The position numbers and the translations under genes are program-made. Under the pieces are notes generated by a model that was given only the letters and a program-made list of their open reading frames with translations, ran no database searches and had not been told where the DNA came from. From positions 1,374,001-1,438,000 of the forward strand of contig NC_059406.1 of assembly GCF_905220565.1 (NCBI RefSeq): 64,000 bases of DNA, given 5' to 3'. The DNA is from Melitaea cinxia (lineage: Eukaryota; Arthropoda; Insecta; Lepidoptera; Nymphalidae). Each line of letters begins with the position of its first letter. The first letter of the stretch is position 1. Of the stretch, positions 1 through 10,720 are shown piece after piece.

Positions 1-55
1 TAATACAAATAAATATAATATATATAAACAAATAATAAATGACAGGTAGCCTACA
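1..55 (-). repeat. Left LTR (downstream LTR), partial
   Basis: On the minus strand it begins TGTAGGCTACC directly after the polypurine tract. All 55 bases present match the corresponding end of the right LTR. The rest lies outside the window, so the left target duplication cannot be seen. Confidence 0.92.
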
Positions 56-71
56 CCACCCTCCTCCAGAG
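56..71 (-). other. Polypurine tract
   Basis: The minus strand reads CTCTGGAGGAGGGTGG just before the left LTR. A purine-rich run at this place is the plus-strand primer of LTR retroelements. Confidence 0.85.
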
Positions 72-75
72 ATCT

Positions 76-1038
76 TCAAGGGCGATAAAAATCTGGAAAA
101 TGAACTCGACGTCCAGAACGAGTTGTATGCTGTTTCTGAACATCTGGTAAAGGTTCTGGTTCAGAATTTGTAGGATCAGACAGTATAAAGGCCGGCTTAA
201 TGCGGTCTATTGATACCGTGACTTCTTTACCTTTTAAAAGTATTTTGAAAACTTTGTCATCCCTTGACAAAACCTTATGGGGGCCTGAATATGCAGGATG
301 AAGAGAACCACGCGATGCGTCTTCGCGGAGGAAAATGTGATCGGTGGTTGCTAGTTCCTTATAAACAAAGACTTTCGGGCTACCGTGCCGAGAAGCGGGC
401 GAAGGTTTCAATCGTAATGCGATCTGTTTAAGGCGAGCGGAGAAGTCAGAGATATCCGTTGTACCACCGTCAGCAGGCTGGAAGAATTCGCCCGGTAATC
501 TTAACGGCTCTCCGTAAACAAGCTCAGCAGATGAGGACTGAAGATCCTCTTTGAAGGCACTACGAATGCCTAGGAGAACCCATGGCAGAGATTCCGTCCA
601 CCTGTCATTAGCATGACAAACGATGGCAGCTTTGAGTTGACGGTGGAATCTTTCCACCATGCCATTGCACGCTGGATGATACGCAGTCGTGCGCTTATGC
701 TCGAAACCAGCGGTCTCTGAGAGGCACTGAAATAACGCCGACTCAAATTGACGACCACGGTCGGTTGTAATTGTAGATGGACAACCGAATCGAGCGATCC
801 ACGTTGACAGGAGTGCTTGGGCCACTGTTTCCGCAGTAATATCCGCGATCGGTACTGCTTCCGGCCACCGAGTAAATCGGTCTACCGCCGTTAGACAATA
901 CCGATAGCCTTGCGTAAGTGGTAAAGGGCCAATAATGTCAATGTGGATTTGGCTGAAACGAACTTTAGGCAAGGTGTACGTACCGAGAGGTGTCGATTGA
1001 CCTTGGCTTTCTGACATGCTAGACATGCGCGAGCCCAT
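76..1038 (-). pseudogene. pol: Pol, part 3: integrase catalytic core and C-terminal GPY region
   Basis: A 320-codon frame in register with part 1. The first dozen or so residues lie upstream of the break and are not pol sequence. The DDE triad is D34 ('HIDIIGPLP'), D93 ('TTDRGRQFES') and E129 ('MVERFHRQ'), with 58 and 35 residues between them, normal for gypsy integrase. A C-terminal module with 'YSGPHKVL' and 'IDRIKPAFI' is the GPY-type DNA-binding region. The stop lies just before the polypurine tract. The enzyme joins the cDNA to host DNA. The catalytic core is complete, but it is cut off from part 2 by a frame break. Confidence 0.9.
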
Positions 1039-1835
1039 TCACGGCAGTCTTTGCGTATCCCAGGCCAAACGAATCGTTCTGCAACGAGTTTTATAGTCGC
1101 ACTAGCACCAGGATGACTCAGCGAGTGAAGGCTCTCAAAGACTTGCTTGCGAAAAATCTTAGGTACATAGGGTCTAGAGGTCGGTGTACTGACGTCGCAA
1201 TACAACGGAACTCGACTTCCAGGTACCGTCAGCTTCTCTAAACGCAGAGACGAACCTGCTGTTAGAAGAGTTTGGAGCTCTGAGTCGCACGATTGGGCTT
1301 GGGCTATGTTCTCGATACTCACCGGTTTACCTATTTCTTCAATCCTCGACAAGGTATCGGCAACTACGTTACTCTTGCCAGATATGTGTCGGATATCGGA
1401 TGTGAATTGAGCTATGAAATCGAGGTGTCTATACTGTCTAGGTGAACAGTTTTTCTTCCTTTCATGGAATGCAAAACTGATCGGCTTATGGTCAGTATAT
1501 ATAACGAAATGCCGGGCCTCGAGCATAAATCTGAAATATTTTATGCCTTCATATATGGCGAGCAATTCCCTGTCGTATGGTGAATATTTCACCTGTGATG
1601 GGCTCAGCTTCCGCGAGAAGAAAGCTAGTGGCTGCCATGCCCCGTTTTTGTACTGTTGCAGGGCTGCACCAATTGCCTTATCGGAGGCATCTGTCACCAA
1701 GGCAAGTTTAGCAGTACAGTCGGGGTGTGCTAATAAAGCTGCCTCTGCGAGGCTGTTCTTACATGCGATGAAGGCTTCAAGGGCCTCCCCAGTAAGATTT
1801 ATAGGTTGTGACCCTTTGACAGAACCCGTCAGCAA
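891..1835 (-). pseudogene. pol: Pol, part 2: RNase H and integrase zinc-binding domain
   Basis: This 314-codon frame is shifted by one relative to part 1 and overlaps its junk tail. The ATG at its head is internal to pol and is not a true start. RNase H residues are present: D49 in 'LVTDASD', E90 in 'YDRELLAIYEGI', D115 in 'YTDHKPIS' and D160 in 'NVVADTLSRI'. The integrase HHCC domain follows with H237, H241, C271 and C274. After 'CQKAKVNRH' (about residue 282) the frame leaves the pol sequence, so a second break lies near 988-1000. Part 3 then returns to the same frame as part 1. These domains would degrade the RNA template and help hold DNA ends for integration. Confidence 0.9.
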
Positions 1836-3177
1836 CGCATGTAGTCGCCTGGACTGCAGCTGCTTTAGGAAGAAATCTCCTGTAAAAATTGAGCATGCCC
1901 AAAAATGCCCTGAGCTGACGTACCGTAGTTGGAGTTGGGAACTCTTTAATCACCTGCACCTTGGATTCCAATGGTTTGGAGCCGTTCTCGGAGATTGAGT
2001 AACCTAAAAATTTTACCTCTGGCACACCGAAAACGCATTTTGCCGTATTCACTAGCAAGCCATATTCTCTGAGCTTGGTGAAAACTTGGCGGAGATGGTG
2101 TTCGTGCTGCTGCTCATCCTTGGAAAAGACTAAGATGTCATCCAGATAAACAAAGATAAAGTCTAGACCTCTAGTGACTTCGTCTAGAAACCTCTGGAAG
2201 GTCTGACCCGCATTCCGGAGTCCGAAGGTCATAAAAGGGAATTCGTATAGACCGAATGGAGTAGTAATCGCGGTCTTCGGAATGTCTGCTGGATCGACAG
2301 GTATCTGATTGTATGCCTTCAGTAAGTCGATGGTGCTAAAAATTTTGCAGCCCACGAGATTGTGTGCAAAGTCGTGGATGTGTTTAATCGGATACCTGTC
2401 AGGTACAGTTCGGGCATTTAGCATACGGTAGTCACCACAGGGACGCCAACTGTTGTCCTTTTTAGGCGCTAGGTGAAGAGGAGATGCCCAAGGACTCTCT
2501 GAAGGCCGAGCCGTCCCATTAGCAAGCATAGCCTCGAACTCCTGTTGAGCAATTTTGAGTTTATCGGGTGCTAATCTACGTGGAGTACAAGATACTGGAG
2601 GGCCTGGAGTGGTGCGAATATGGTGTACAGTATTGTGTTTAATGTCGCGATGTGTACCAGTTGGACGGGTGATTTCGGGAAATTCCTCAAGAATTTTGTG
2701 ATACCGAGTCTCACCGGTCAAGATTTTGACAAAGGCTATATTAATACAACTAACGACTTTGGCTGTGGATGAAAGTGAAGTTATACTATCTAACAAGCGT
2801 TTGTTACGACAATCAACAATGAGACCATAAAAGTTCAAAAAATCTACGCCTATTATAGGTTTAGTTACATCGGCTACAACAAATCGCCAATTAAACAATC
2901 TTCGCAAGCCAAAGTCTAGATTAAAATGTACAAAACCATATGTAGCTATAATAGAACCATTTGCAGCACACAGATTGTAGTTCGTTTTGGCACGACGATA
3001 TCGAAGAAGGGACCGAGGGTAGACACTTAGATCGCTTCCTGTGTCGATCAAAAACTGCACCTTCGAAGCTCGATCCGTAAGAAATAGGCGACCAGTAGCA
3101 GAGGATGGGCAGTCACCAGTCGCCATTATTGACCGCCCCTTGCGTTTCCCTCCTTGAAGTCGCATGGTTTTATGCAT
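1777..3177 (-). pseudogene. pol: Pol, part 1: aspartic protease and reverse transcriptase
   Basis: This open frame of 466 codons lies in the -1 frame relative to gag. The protease has the catalytic D-T-G at residues 45-47 and a second 'IIGVDFL' motif near 108-114. The reverse transcriptase has the 'SPLHLAPKKD' and 'WRPCGDYRMLN' blocks (about 232-254), the first catalytic Asp in 'FSTIDLLKAYNQ' (D284), the 'PFGLYEFPFMTFGL' block (307-320) and 'FVYLDD' (D346, D347). The thumb region continues to about residue 443, then the frame slips into about 23 unrelated residues, so a break lies near 1848-1856. The protein would cleave the polyprotein and copy the RNA. I call it a pseudogene because of the break; all catalytic residues visible here are kept. 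Confidence 0.9.
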
Positions 3178-3983
3178 TTGCTGGCTTTCACGCCAAACTT
3201 CCAGTGGTACCAGCAGAGTGGGTACTTCCTGAAGTTCGACTGCGATCGTTTAGACCTGGATGCCGATCTGCACTGAGATGATCTTGCGGATCTGGTATTG
3301 GATCTACTTCTTCTTTCTGAAGCTAGTTGCTGGAACTGTCTCCGAAGTTCGGCGATTTCTCTTGTTAGTGCTTCAACGGCTGAGCTGGAACTGGCTTGGG
3401 GTTGGCTGGCAGACGCCACCACGGGTGACGGAGTAGCCAACTCGTGGACACGATCAGCTAAATCTGCCAAATCGTCGATGCAGGTTGAAGATGGTTGGCC
3501 TGCGAGCACTGTCTGGATTCCGTGCGGGAGACGACTAACCCAAATGGTCCGTAGGAAGTCATCAGGAACATTGACACCAGCAAGGCTCTTCAAGTGGCGC
3601 AAAAATTGAGAGGGCTTACGGTCTCCAAGCTCCTCGTGCATCAAAAGCTGCTTAATTTTCTTTTCCTTAGATGACGCTAGCCGCTTAATCAGCTCGGTCT
3701 TCAACTTTAAAAATTTGTTAGTAGGTGGTGGACTAATAATAATATCCTTTACCTCTCTGGAAATTTCGATATCAAGCTGGCCCACTACATAATAAAATTT
3801 TGTAGCATCTCTTGTTATACCAGATATTGTGAACTGCCCTTCTACTAGCGCAAACCAAAGTTCAGGTTCCTCCGGGCAGAACGGGGGGAGTCTAGCGCTG
3901 ACTTTAAAAATTTCAATATCACTATCGAGAGATTTTTCTGTCGGCGTGGTACCGCTACATGCATCTTGATATTCTTTATCCAT
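3126..3983 (-). CDS. gag: Gag-like protein with CHCC zinc knuckle
   Basis: An intact 285-codon frame starts with ATG 10 bases after the primer-binding site. The first 180 or so residues resemble the capsid-type core of arthropod gypsy Gag, with a region like 'LWFALVEGQFTISGIT' near residues 42-57. An Arg/Ser-rich segment (about 222-250) follows. At the end there is a C257-X2-H260-X9-C270-X3-C274 knuckle that would bind RNA. The unusual CHCC spacing points to the CsRn1 clade. The frame overlaps pol by about 50 bases, and pol lies in the -1 frame, so a programmed -1 frameshift would normally join them. The function is to package the element's RNA. The family assignment is confident. Confidence 0.9.
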   Translation of the reverse strand: MDKEYQDACSGTTPTEKSLDSDIEIFKVSARLPPFCPEEPELWFALVEGQFTISGITRDATKFYYVVGQLDIEISREVKDIIISPPPTNKFLKLKTELIKRLASSKEKKIKQLLMHEELGDRKPSQFLRHLKSLAGVNVPDDFLRTIWVSRLPHGIQTVLAGQPSSTCIDDLADLADRVHELATPSPVVASASQPQASSSSAVEALTREIAELRRQFQQLASERRSRSNTRSARSSQCRSASRSKRSQSNFRKYPLCWYHWKFGVKASKCIKPCDFKEGNARGGQ

Positions 3984-3992
3984 CGTTCAAAA

Positions 3993-4004
3993 GCGGGGTC
4001 ACCA
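3993..4004 (-). other. Primer-binding site of the LTR element
   Basis: The minus strand reads TGGTGACCCCGC immediately inside the right LTR and about 10 bases before the gag ATG. CsRn1-clade elements are reported to prime from tRNA-Trp, and this sequence is of that general type. I could not check the match to a tRNA end. Confidence 0.7.
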
Positions 4005-4377
4005 GTTTAGGAGTTAAACAATATATTTATTTACAGTTTAGCACTCGAACAATATAGATATCCGATATCCACAATTTTATTTATTACAAAATCAAATTAC
4101 GTTTTTCTCGCTAGCCCTTGTCAAAATTCTCGATCATGCGCTCTGTACTCTTTCTAGAGCGTTCTTTAAGAAATGACAAATTAATTTGAATTTAAAAATT
4201 GCTAGTGAAATAACTAATGTCAAATACGCCGTATACTACGGGTATCGTGCGGATATGCTTGTTTATTAAATATATATAAAAATAATATTTTGTAAATCAA
4301 ATAATAAAAGTTAATATATGTGTAATACAAATAAATATAATATATATAAACAAATAATAAATGACAGGTAGCCTACA
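4005..4377 (-). repeat. Right LTR (upstream LTR), complete
   Basis: The outer end (TGTAGG on the minus strand, at 4377) is fixed by its match to the left LTR. The inner end is inferred from the primer-binding site, which starts at about 4004. It has no TG...CA symmetry that I can see at the inner end, so that boundary may be off by a few bases. The LTR is about 370 bp and AT-rich. Confidence 0.8.
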
Positions 4378-6100
4378 ATAGTATTTAATAACAGTTAACA
4401 CATTAATAATTGATATGATTATTATACGTTAATGCTTAAATTATAAGTTATTTTGTAATATATCTTTCTGTCTTGATTTTTATACTTTTACAATGTCAAT
4501 ATAACTACTACAAATAATTGTAATATTTTGCTTAAAAAAAGTTTTTATGGTTCGAACTCAATGCTTTAAAAAAAATTACGTCTCATGTTAAACTGACTTG
4601 AAACTGAGTAAAATATTGTGTAGTGCTGTAGCTTTTGCTGTGTACTTTATTTACTATCTACGCTTATGTTTATTACTTCGCTTATTTTCTTTTATATGAC
4701 ATTATTAGTATTTGTAATTTTTTATAAAACTGAATATCTATCGAGGTGTTCCGTAGCAGGAAACTTATAAAATCTCTCATGTAGTTTTGTGCTCAAGGAG
4801 ACTCGGCAGTACGCTTGCAATTTTTCTGGTGTTTGTGGGCTACGGTAACTGCTTACCGTCAAGTGGACAAGCTTGTTTGCTACATCAGTGGAGTGTATAC
4901 AAAAATAATATGAATATTATGGTATTTAATACAAAACATTAACTAAAACGAACGTTAAAAAAATTATATCATGGTCTAAAGACAATTTACTTATATTTAA
5001 CTTTTTGAATAGTGATGAACAAACACAACTGACTCCCACAGAACTGTACAGTTTTAATTTTAATGTATTTATGGTTAAGTCTAAATTTTAAGAGGTTATT
5101 ATTTAAATTTTAGACCAATACGTCCTACTTTATGAAATAAAGTAACAAATTTATTGAAAATCTTATTTATGCCAAAGATTAAGTAGTTCACAAGCGTCTG
5201 TTAGCGAAAATATATGAGTGTTATAGTAATTTGAATAAGATGTTACAAAACTTTGGAAGATTTTCTATGACGTTCAGAAATGCAGAAATTCGTCATTCAG
5301 TGTGAATTTTGTATAAGAATATATTTGTCATGTTGCTTACTACTTACTTCTACCACGACTAGCTAATTAGTGTATATGTTAAAGATATATTAATCTAATT
5401 TTTAGGTATATCTTCTTTACGCACCCTTGGCTTGAGGAGTAAGGTGATAACGTGACGCTCACGTTCTAAAATTAAGGCAAATGAAACCGCGGGCACTGCT
5501 AGTTATGTCTAAAAATGTTATCGAAATATTCTTATGGTAGGTTCAACTGTTGACCCATCTGATATGTCATTGCGTGTGAAGACAACATCAAATATGATTT
5601 AAATACCAAATCTGTAAGCAAATAATCTTATAATCGCGTAGCATAAGTACATATATACACGAATGCCGATTTCATTTTAATCATATGTTAAACTCGGTCA
5701 TTATTTATGTGATAGAATTAAAAAATAATTTACTTGACTGTTTTGGTAGTAAATTTTATTCAATGTCTAATAATGTTTAGTTTATAAAAATTAAAATAAT
5801 ATGGAATGTTTAATAATATAGTATCGGATAAATTAACCATGTTTTCATTTTATGTAGTTTCAAGGGTCAAGAGGTAGTTACGGTCAAGACGGATGACAGA
5901 ACAGTTTTAGAATGACTTTAGATATTTCACATTTTTATAGTTTTCAAATATTTTATGTAAAAAAATTGTGTGTGTGTGTCAGCTCCGACGCACGACTGGA
6001 GTTTACTCCTTCAGATTGACTGTCTAAATAAGCACAAAAGAGACTTACTAGTCTAAGAACAAGATAAATACCATATCAAACGGTAAATAAACTAATCAAA
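4378..6100. other. AT-rich stretch without gene
   Basis: No coding sequence is recognisable here. It contains a diverged A-tailed repeat fragment (4803-4886) and a short block near 5410-5470 that recurs around 55140-55210. Otherwise I see nothing. Confidence 0.6.
4803..4886 (+). repeat. A-tailed lepidopteran repeat, diverged 3' fragment
   Basis: The order 'cggcagtacgcttgca', 'ggctacggtaactgctt', 'aagcttgtttgc' follows the 3' half of the better-preserved copy at 43221-43504. Confidence 0.6.
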
Positions 6101-6146
6101 TAACGCCATCTATCGAAATCCTACCGGGTTCCGATAGATGGCGTTA
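6101..6146. repeat. 15-bp perfect inverted repeat (hairpin)
   Basis: TAACGCCATCTATCG at 6101-6115 is the exact reverse complement of 6132-6146, with a 16-base loop. It may be the ends of a tiny foldback element. Confidence 0.8.
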
Positions 6147-6944
6147 CGAGAAACGTAACGAGGTCATTCGTTTAGTAGATTTTCCTCCTCATATTTTTTT
6201 TCATACCGGGGCCTTATATGAAAATTGATTTTTAAAGAGTTAACTCCTCAAAAATGTCTGTCGGTCTACGTTTATATTAAATCAATGTAACAGGTTCCAC
6301 TAAAAACACTGAAAAAGTCAAACTAAACTAAAATATATTGTTACACAAAGTTTTTTAAATAAAGTAAGATATGATTGAAATCTACAGAAGATACTTTTTC
6401 TTCCTTAAAAGTGTACGTAATTTGAAACTCGGAATCTACTGAAATCTTTGAATGTATGGCTCATTTTAATTTGGCCTCTACTACAGGACTGTGAAAAGCA
6501 TGGCATTCGTGAATGTGGTAGAGGAAGTAATATGTGATAACATAACAGTAGAAAAGTCGTGATATTTTTAAAATTAAAAGATAAGATAAGGCAAGATTCT
6601 TTACTAAATTTATTCCTACGTAAAACTCAAATAGCCAAAGATTGGTAATTGAGATAAGACCGAAGTGTTGAAATGATTTATTGAACGATCGGTATCAGAT
6701 TATCTACGCACAGGAATGATCACTTACCATCAAGGTAGCTTGAGTATTTGTTTCGCTACAAAATAATTATATATAACTAGTTACCGCCCGTGTCTCCGCC
6801 CACGTTGGTTTGTAAAGTATGGCTTTATTAGTTTTAAGCTCTCACGATTGAATAGTAATGGAACTTATTTGTACTTGAGACAATTTACTTCGATTTTTAA
6901 TTTTTTTTTGAAGTTGTACTTCTTTTGGCGTGTTAGGGAAGAAT

Positions 6945-7095
6945 GATGAGAAATGATTTTTACGACGCTCGTACACCGTCACAAAACGTCGACACCCTTA
7001 AGTTAGCTACTCAACGAAGAAGAAGTTAGCAACGTGAAGTTAGCTAGCCAATAAAGTATAACTTCTTACGTGCGTACATAAGTACAGACACACTT
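6945..7095. repeat. Block with short direct repeats of 'gaagttagc'
   Basis: Variants of 'aagttagctactc', 'agaagttagcaacg' and 'gaagttagctagcc' follow one another just before a Helitron copy. It resembles a lepidopteran repeat, but I cannot name it. Confidence 0.35.
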
Positions 7096-7099
7096 TTTT

Positions 7100-7366
7100 T
7101 GTTCGTGTTTCTAATATAAATAAATTTCTAAAATAAAAGTAGCCTAAGTTACTCCTTATTATATTAGCTATCTACCAGTGAAAATCCCGTTAAAATCGGT
7201 CCAGCCGTTTTAGAGAGTAGCCGAAATAAACAGACAGACAGACAGACAAAAATTGTAAAAAATGTTATTTTGGTATATGTACCGTGTATATATCCATATG
7301 CGTTTACTAAAAAGCGGTTCTTTTAATATAACAAACAGACACTCCAATTTTATTTATTTGTATAGA
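7100..7366 (-). mobile_element. Non-autonomous Helitron (family A), 3' end lost
   Basis: On the minus strand it begins A|TCTATACAAATAAATAAAA, as do the copies at 39291-39621 and 41196-41514. The body matches them as far as about 7100. The CTAG end seen at 39291 is missing. Confidence 0.75.
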
Positions 7367-7988
7367 TAATGCAGATGAAATAGTCGTAGATGTAAGACCT
7401 AGACATTCATGGAGTGATGGTAGCATTCGTCATATCCCTAATCGGTGATTAGGTTGTTTACCTCTAAATCTCTAGGAGCATTTAGATTAGCACATTTGAA
7501 CGAACTAACAGACAAGTTTATATCTTAAATAACAGTGTTTATATACTTTAGGATTGGTTAAGAGGTTTATTTGTTAACAAAGAAGATGTATTAACAGGCA
7601 CTATCGGGCCGTTACACAAATTGTAAATTCATACTTTTACGTATACGGGACTTGCCGATATTGTCTCCATGAGTTGACGGCGACCATGTATGACCACCTC
7701 TGAAGTGGAAAATGGGTATTTGTCATCCAAACCAACGAGCAAGTTAAAATAAAGTAAAACACATATTTTATCATATATATCAATATGCTAAGGTTAAATG
7801 TTTGCGTCCCTTGCCTTCCTCCCTTTCCTTGCCACAACTAAAAAATTATTATTGCTTTTGTTTTTGTAAAATAATAAATTATTAAAATCATATATATGAC
7901 GGCTTCGATTTTGAACAACGTCAACATGATTGACGATTATTATACTTATTTAGTGCGAATTATTCGCTCGGGTATTGCTAGTATTTTT
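7367..7988. other. AT-rich stretch without gene
   Basis: Only short open frames occur, with no similarity I can recognise. I see no repeat structure apart from A/T runs. Confidence 0.5.
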
Positions 7989-8291
7989 AACCGACTTCCA
8001 AAAAAGGAGGAGGTTCTCAATTCGACTGTATTTTTTTTTTTTTTTTTTTTTTATGTATGTTACATCAGAACTTTTGCCCGTGTGGACCGATTTCGACAAA
8101 TTTTGTTTTAATCGAAAGGTGGTGTGTGCCAATTGGTCCCATTTAAATTTATTTGAGATCTAACAACTACTTTTCGAGTTATATTTAATAATGTGTTTTT
8201 ACTTGACGCTTTTTTCGTCGACCTACGTTGTATTACTGGTCGATGTAATTGAAATCGGATTTTTTTCGTTTGCGAGCAAACACAATTATTT
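7989..8291 (+). mobile_element. Helentron-like element (family X), copy 1
   Basis: It begins AACCGACTTC and near its other end carries the inverted form (here diverged to 'gaaatcggat'). That is followed by a hairpin GTTTGC-GA-GCAAAC and 'acaattatt'. A subterminal inverted repeat plus a terminal hairpin is the layout of Helentron-associated elements such as DINE-1. The assignment is inference. Confidence 0.6.
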
Positions 8292-8489
8292 ATTCTTCTT
8301 TTAAAATTATTAATGAATTTTCTATTAGTATTAGAATGAAGAAATTTGTATCTAAGGTTTAAACAACTACGCCACTTACCCAATCTCGATGTTAAGTTGA
8401 CCTCTTTATGTTTGGGGATTTTGTAAAAAATGGCTAATTGGATAACTCCGCCCATTGTACTTCATAATAAATAGCTAACTACGTAAACG

Positions 8490-8760
8490 TAACTACGTAA
8501 GAGGCGACTAAGGGATAACACAGTTCCACTACCACCTTGAAACTTAATAAGCCGACCGATAGCGGGATAATCATCCATCTGCTGGCTTTGAAATACACAG
8601 GCTGAAGACGGGCAGCAGCGTCTTCGGTGCGACAAAGCCAGCCCTGCGGTCACTAACCCATCGTGGTGACCTATGGGCAAAACAGATGAGTTCACGCAAT
8701 TTTTGGCGCGAACTTGTGGAAGCCTATGTCCAGCACACTGTATTAGGCTGAAATGATGAT
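8490..8760 (+). mobile_element. RTE-tail repeat (family R), copy 1, 5' truncated
   Basis: It matches the copies near 10.3 and 44.4 kb from 'gtaagaggcgactaaggg' through 'gcagcgtcttcggtgcgac' to 'aggctgaaatgatgat'. The end codes a damaged version of the RTE reverse transcriptase C-terminus. Confidence 0.85.
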
Positions 8761-10267
8761 TAACTTTTACAGAACGAAGTCTGTCCGGGCAGCTAGTAAT
8801 AATATAAATAAAAATACATCGGATATTTTAAAATGAAGTTATCATGAAAACTTTTAAAAATATCTCCTTACGTATCTGTGTGCTCTCGTCAGGTAACGAT
8901 AAAGTACACATTTTATTGGTTTCGGTAGACGTAATTAGGAACGGTGAAAGTTTGATAATTTCTATTTGTCCATTGATATATGTTATTGGCTGGAGATAGG
9001 TGCTTATGACTGTATTTGATAGTACGATGTTCGGTCAATGAACTTAAATTTTGTTATATTTTTTAAATTTATAATTAAAATCGACCGTCTCTAAATTGCC
9101 CATGTAATTTATTGTTATAGATTTATTTTTTAGTAATATTTGAACGGAGTGATTATTCTTAGCACAAGTTGTTGTAATAGTATAAGATAGGATTTATTAA
9201 TTAAGATTCTTTGTACAAGTGTACATTTGCCTTGTAACAAAAAAAAAAAAAAAAAAAAAACAAAAAACAAAAATTAATGTTAATAAATTTATTTTATATT
9301 TTTCAATGTTTTAAATTTAACTTTGGAAAATAATTTGAATAATTTCAAGCCTGTTTGTATATTTTTTCTACATTATCGTAAATGATAAATTTGAGACATA
9401 AAAAAAAATCATGCATGTTCCCAATTATTATATTAATATATCTCGGAGTTTCATTTTTATTTACCTATATATATTTATTTATGCAAATAATTTATTAAGT
9501 ATTGGTTTGTAAAGGATTGAAAGCTCATTGTAATCTGGTACGTAAATACTCAAGTGATAACGTTATGAAACATTGTGTTTGACAAATTCTGAATGCGAAT
9601 GTTTTGAAACTCGACACATTTTGCGAATTGAATCGAATCGATTGTCTTAATTGTTGATTAAACAGAGTACGGCTTAATGTTGACGTTGAATGAAAATATT
9701 TCGCTGTCAGGAAGTTGATATTGATTACAACTTTGTATGAATAATTAACATATTTTAAACCGACTTTAAAAATAAGGTACAGATTCTTTTTTTTTTTACT
9801 TACCCCAGAAGTCCGTTATTTGGTTAACCGATTAGGAAAATAAATAGTTTTTTTTTTTTTTTATTTAGCCCCATATAAATTGTACGAAAAACACTCCTCC
9901 AAAGGTAAAAGAGTGGGAGTAATAATTTATATTATCTGTTTTTTCATTATATTCTAATAAAATAATGTTTTGATTCTGGAGTCAATGCTTCTTTTACGTT
10001 TTGGTAACAGATAAAATAGTGACTTATCGTAAATATTTGGCACAAAAAGTAATATAAGGATCCGGAAAATAATTTAAGCAAAACGTTATTTTTGAAAAAC
10101 AAAAAGATATGTTATCTTTTCGAGTAACAAAAATATGTCATATTAAAGAAATGTGAGTGTAGAGTTAAATATACTAAAAAAACAATATTTTTTTTTGTAA
10201 TTAATATTTTAAAATAAATTACTCGCTTAATTAATGTATATCCGATCGTTTTGTTATGCTGTAACCT
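8761..10267. other. AT-rich stretch without gene
   Basis: It holds an A-run at about 9240-9260 and an isolated 5' end of family X at 9758 ('aaccgactttaaaaat'). Nothing else is recognisable. Confidence 0.55.
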
Positions 10268-10590
10268 ATGATAAAGAATATAGCCACCCCCTCTCTTCCC
10301 GTGGGTGTCGTAAGAGGCGACTGAGGGATAGCACAGTTCCACTATCACCTTGGAGCTTAAAAAGCCGGGATAACCATCCAACAGCTGGCTTTGAAATACA
10401 CTGGCCGAAGACGGGCAGCAGCGTCTTCGGTGCGACAAAGCCAGCCCTGCAATCACCAAACCGCCTACCCAGCGTGGTGACTATGGGCAAAACACATGAG
10501 TTCACGTCATTCTTAGCGCGAACTTATGGAGGCCTATGTCCAGCTGTGGACTGTATTAGGCTGAAATGATGATGACGATGATGATGAAAT
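10268..10590 (+). mobile_element. RTE-tail repeat (family R), copy 2
   Basis: It starts near 'aaagaatatagccacccc' and ends 'aggctgaaatgatgatga' with a (GAT)n-type tail. Several short open frames on both strands across this unit are by-products of the repeat, not genes. Confidence 0.88.
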
Positions 10591-10604
10591 GATGACCTAT
10601 GACT

Positions 10605-10720
10605 AAATGTGGTCTGGGAGATTGCTCTTTTAACGACAAGACCGCCTTTGTAACGTCTACCTTTATCTGTTACAAATATTTTGTTGTTAGCTTTATTCAA
10701 TAAAAGTATTAAGTAACTAT
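10605..10720 (+). repeat. Possible LINE 3' UTR remnant
   Basis: 'ggtctgggagattgctct', 'acgacaagaccgcctttg' and a later 'ttcaataaaa' follow the layout of the LINE 3' ends at 27127 and 32510. Confidence 0.4.

Larger units (their letters stand above)
1..4377 (-). mobile_element. Ty3/gypsy LTR retrotransposon, CsRn1/Kabuki-like, 5' side at right
   Basis: Read on the minus strand the order is LTR (about 4377-4005), primer-binding site, gag, protease, reverse transcriptase, RNase H, integrase, polypurine tract, then the start of the second LTR, which the window cuts off. Positions 1-55 are identical to 4323-4377. Protease-RT-RNaseH-integrase order is the Ty3/gypsy order. The Gag zinc knuckle is CHCC rather than CCHC, which is known from the CsRn1 clade, including Kabuki of Bombyx mori. 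The assignment to that clade is inference from the knuckle and the likely tRNA-Trp-type primer site. Gag is open but pol is broken into three overlapping frames, so this copy is probably not autonomous. Confidence 0.93.

Noticed and set aside
1414..1998. 194-codon plus-strand frame across pol
   Set aside because: It is antisense to RNase H and reverse transcriptase coding sequence, with no features of its own.
10234..10569. Open frames of 79-115 codons on both strands near 10.3 kb
   Set aside because: They recur in every family R copy and are by-products of the repeat sequence.
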